Position numbers and translations under genes: made by a program. Of a stretch of 64,000 nucleotides of DNA, positions 62,696 to 64,000 are shown piece by piece. Every line of letters starts with the position of its first letter. Within the stretch, counting starts at the first letter, position 1. This DNA comes from an uncultured Bacteroidales bacterium (lineage in GTDB: Bacteria; Bacteroidota; Bacteroidia; Bacteroidales; Bacteroidaceae): assembly GCA_902768125.1 (NCBI GenBank), contig CACXKA010000003.1:248001-312000 (forward strand), written 5' to 3'. A model generated the notes under the pieces. It was not told the DNA's origin, did not search any database, and saw only the letters and a program-made list of their open reading frames with translations.

Positions 62696-63217
62696 TTAGT
62701 GAGTCGTGATGTTCTTTCTCGCACGAATCATCAACTCAATGAAAAGGATGATGAGTGTGCTGAGCACGGCACCACCGGCAATGGAAAGGATGGTTAGGAA
62801 CCAGTCGTAGAGCGTAAAGGCATCCAACAGGTAGAAACAACCATGCAACACAACCATCAACAGGATTATATACAAGATGTAATTCCAGAATCCCATCGTA
62901 ATCATCGTGGGCGTGAAGTCATCGGCAGAATCACGTGGAGCCAACAGGTTGAGCCAATATGGCTGAATCATCGCAATCAAGGTGCATGAAGCCGCACCCA
63001 TTCCCGCCGTATTGCTGAAAAGGTCGGATATGAAACCTGTGACAAATCCCCAGATCAATATCTCCGTTTGGGAGGTATTACGATGGAAGCACACCACCAT
63101 GTAGCCTATCACGAGAGGTGTGATATAGCCGAACAGGTGAATGTTGTTGAATACCAGCACCTGAAGCACTATCAGGATCAAGAGCCTGAAGACACGCGTT
63201 AATATGATAGAATTCAT
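62696..63217 (-). CDS. mreD: Rod-shape-determining protein MreD
   Basis: The 173-residue protein has five membrane segments (FRLLILIVLQVLVFNNIHLFGYITPLVIGYMVV, EILIWGFVTGFISDLFSNTAGMGAASCTLIAMI, TMGFWNYILYIILLMVVLHGCFYLL and FLTILSIAGGAVLSTLIILFIELM), typical of MreD. It links MreC to the RodA-PBP2 enzyme pair. It overlaps mreC by 4 nt (ATGA). Confidence 0.9.
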   Translation of the reverse strand: MNSIILTRVFRLLILIVLQVLVFNNIHLFGYITPLVIGYMVVCFHRNTSQTEILIWGFVTGFISDLFSNTAGMGAASCTLIAMIQPYWLNLLAPRDSADDFTPTMITMGFWNYILYIILLMVVLHGCFYLLDAFTLYDWFLTILSIAGGAVLSTLIILFIELMIRARKNITTH

Positions 63218-64000
63218 CTGATAGTATCGGGGCTTAAGTTGTTCTTCTTCTCCTCCAGTTCTTTTTGCTTCTCCTGCGAGTTGAGGACGCTGTCTTGTTT
63301 GGCTGGGTCTTCTGCCATTTCCTCCAACATGCGTCGCTCAGCGGAATGATAGTTCGTGATGACAGAAACCTCACGCAGGGTGGGGAAGTTCGTAAAGAGT
63401 TTCACCCGAAGGAAATAAGACATACCGTCGGGAGAATCGCCAACTTGCTGTACCACACCAATGGGTAATCCAGGAGGAAAGATGTCGGAATATCCATTGG
63501 TTTCCACGATGGCTTTTTTCTTGACGGGGGCATGTCGGGGCACGCTGGTTACGTAGGCGATGTCAGCATAGCCACGTTGCCAGACAAGCGAGCCGAAATA
63601 ATCGGAACCACGCAACCGGCAACTGATTTTGCTGTTCACGTTGAGCAGGGGCATGACGATGCTGTAGTGGCGACTGGTCATATAGACGATGCCCACTACA
63701 CCACGAGAACAGACAACACCCATCTCTGGACGGATTCCGTCAGCCTCACCTTTGTTGATGGTGATGAAGTTGGTGGCTTTGTGAAGAGTCATGTTGACGA
63801 CTTGTGCAGGAACCACCTCATACCTGAGTGGCAATGCTTGTGGTCGCTTCATGCTGTCCTGTTGGATGGCCTCCAGCTGCTGACGCATCGCATATACCTC
63901 CTTGCGCAGTTCTTCGTTGGTGGCTTCCAACTCATTGTTCACTTCCTGCAGATGGAGATATGACGTAATGCCACTAATGACGTTGTAGGTTGAACCTACC
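63214..64000 (-). CDS. mreC: Rod-shape-determining protein MreC (5' part beyond the window)
   Basis: The frame is open to the right edge; the visible residues begin VGSTYNVISGITSYLHLQ, so the N-terminal membrane anchor lies outside. A coiled coil (NNELEATNEELRKEVYAMRQQLEAIQQ) precedes the beta-barrel region with ARVVNMTLHKA-like VPAQVVNMTLHKATNFITINKGEADGI and MGVVCSRGVVGIVYM, diagnostic of MreC. The C-terminus has a basic/acidic tail (KQKELEEKKNNL). It is the first visible gene of the mre operon. mreB would be expected upstream. Confidence 0.92.
   Translation of the reverse strand, partial: VGSTYNVISGITSYLHLQEVNNELEATNEELRKEVYAMRQQLEAIQQDSMKRPQALPLRYEVVPAQVVNMTLHKATNFITINKGEADGIRPEMGVVCSRGVVGIVYMTSRHYSIVMPLLNVNSKISCRLRGSDYFGSLVWQRGYADIAYVTSVPRHAPVKKKAIVETNGYSDIFPPGLPIGVVQQVGDSPDGMSYFLRVKLFTNFPTLREVSVITNYHSAERRMLEEMAEDPAKQDSVLNSQEKQKELEEKKNNLSPDTIR

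Overview
This 64 kb window looks like a chromosome segment of a gut or rumen Bacteroidales, most likely Prevotellaceae. The evidence: recurring Bacteroidetes-type promoters (TTTG, about 20 bp, TAnnTTTG); A-rich leaders instead of Shine-Dalgarno sites; large secreted proteins with type IX secretion (T9SS) C-terminal tails; a short Bacteroidetes-type primary sigma factor; and pectin/arabinan-degrading enzymes. I see no phage, insertion sequence, CRISPR array, rRNA or tRNA. Gene density is high and most genes are intact.

Layout. 1-2740: two adjacent secreted GH43-type glycosidases (the first truncated at its 5' end). 2.9-7.8 kb: a hypothetical secreted protein, a LUD-domain protein, cytidine deaminase behind two related lipoproteins, and a TMEM43-family membrane protein. 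7.9-12.9 kb: tagaturonate reductase, a CorA magnesium transporter behind a structured leader, and the serine-biosynthesis pair serC-serA. 13.3-26.4 kb: two giant secreted CotH-kinase/lamin-tail proteins flank a giant secreted tyrosine-phosphatase-like protein and galE. 26.4-31.1 kb: a DUF4421-like outer-membrane protein, a Gfo/Idh/MocA oxidoreductase, and two RNA-modification enzymes. 31.1-32.0 kb: the primary sigma factor gene, broken by a 2-nt insertion. 32.0-35.4 kb: a tight cassette of a small secreted protein, a clostripain-family (C11) lipoprotein, an HPr-kinase-like ATPase, an S26-type peptidase and a PqqD-like protein. 35.4-43.0 kb: ung, a secreted phospholipase D/cardiolipin-synthase-like protein, a GHL10 hydrolase, guaA and a GH51 arabinofuranosidase. 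43.1-47.0 kb (minus): DUF2975, a small membrane protein, an XRE regulator, a CPBP protease and SppA. 47.3-53.3 kb: a TlpA-like thioredoxin lipid-envelope protein, a small hypothetical, a hexuronate MFS transporter, folB, a stand-alone C-terminal domain of B12-dependent ribonucleotide reductase, and a nitroreductase. 53.4-64.0 kb (minus): dnaA, an MCE protein with an N-acetylmuramoyl-L-alanine amidase, a TonB-dependent receptor, and the mreC-mreD-PBP2-rodA cell-elongation operon running off the right edge.

How they fit together. GH43, GH51, tagaturonate reductase and the ExuT-like transporter suggest growth on arabinan/pectin, although the genes are scattered rather than in one polysaccharide utilization locus. 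The most unusual parts are the secreted kinase/phosphatase neighbourhood, the C11/HprK-like/S26/PqqD cassette, the disrupted sigma factor, the hairpin-and-mini-ORF leader of corA, and two classes of short tandem repeats: period-7 arrays sitting mostly just upstream of start codons, and period-22 arrays in two intergenic regions.
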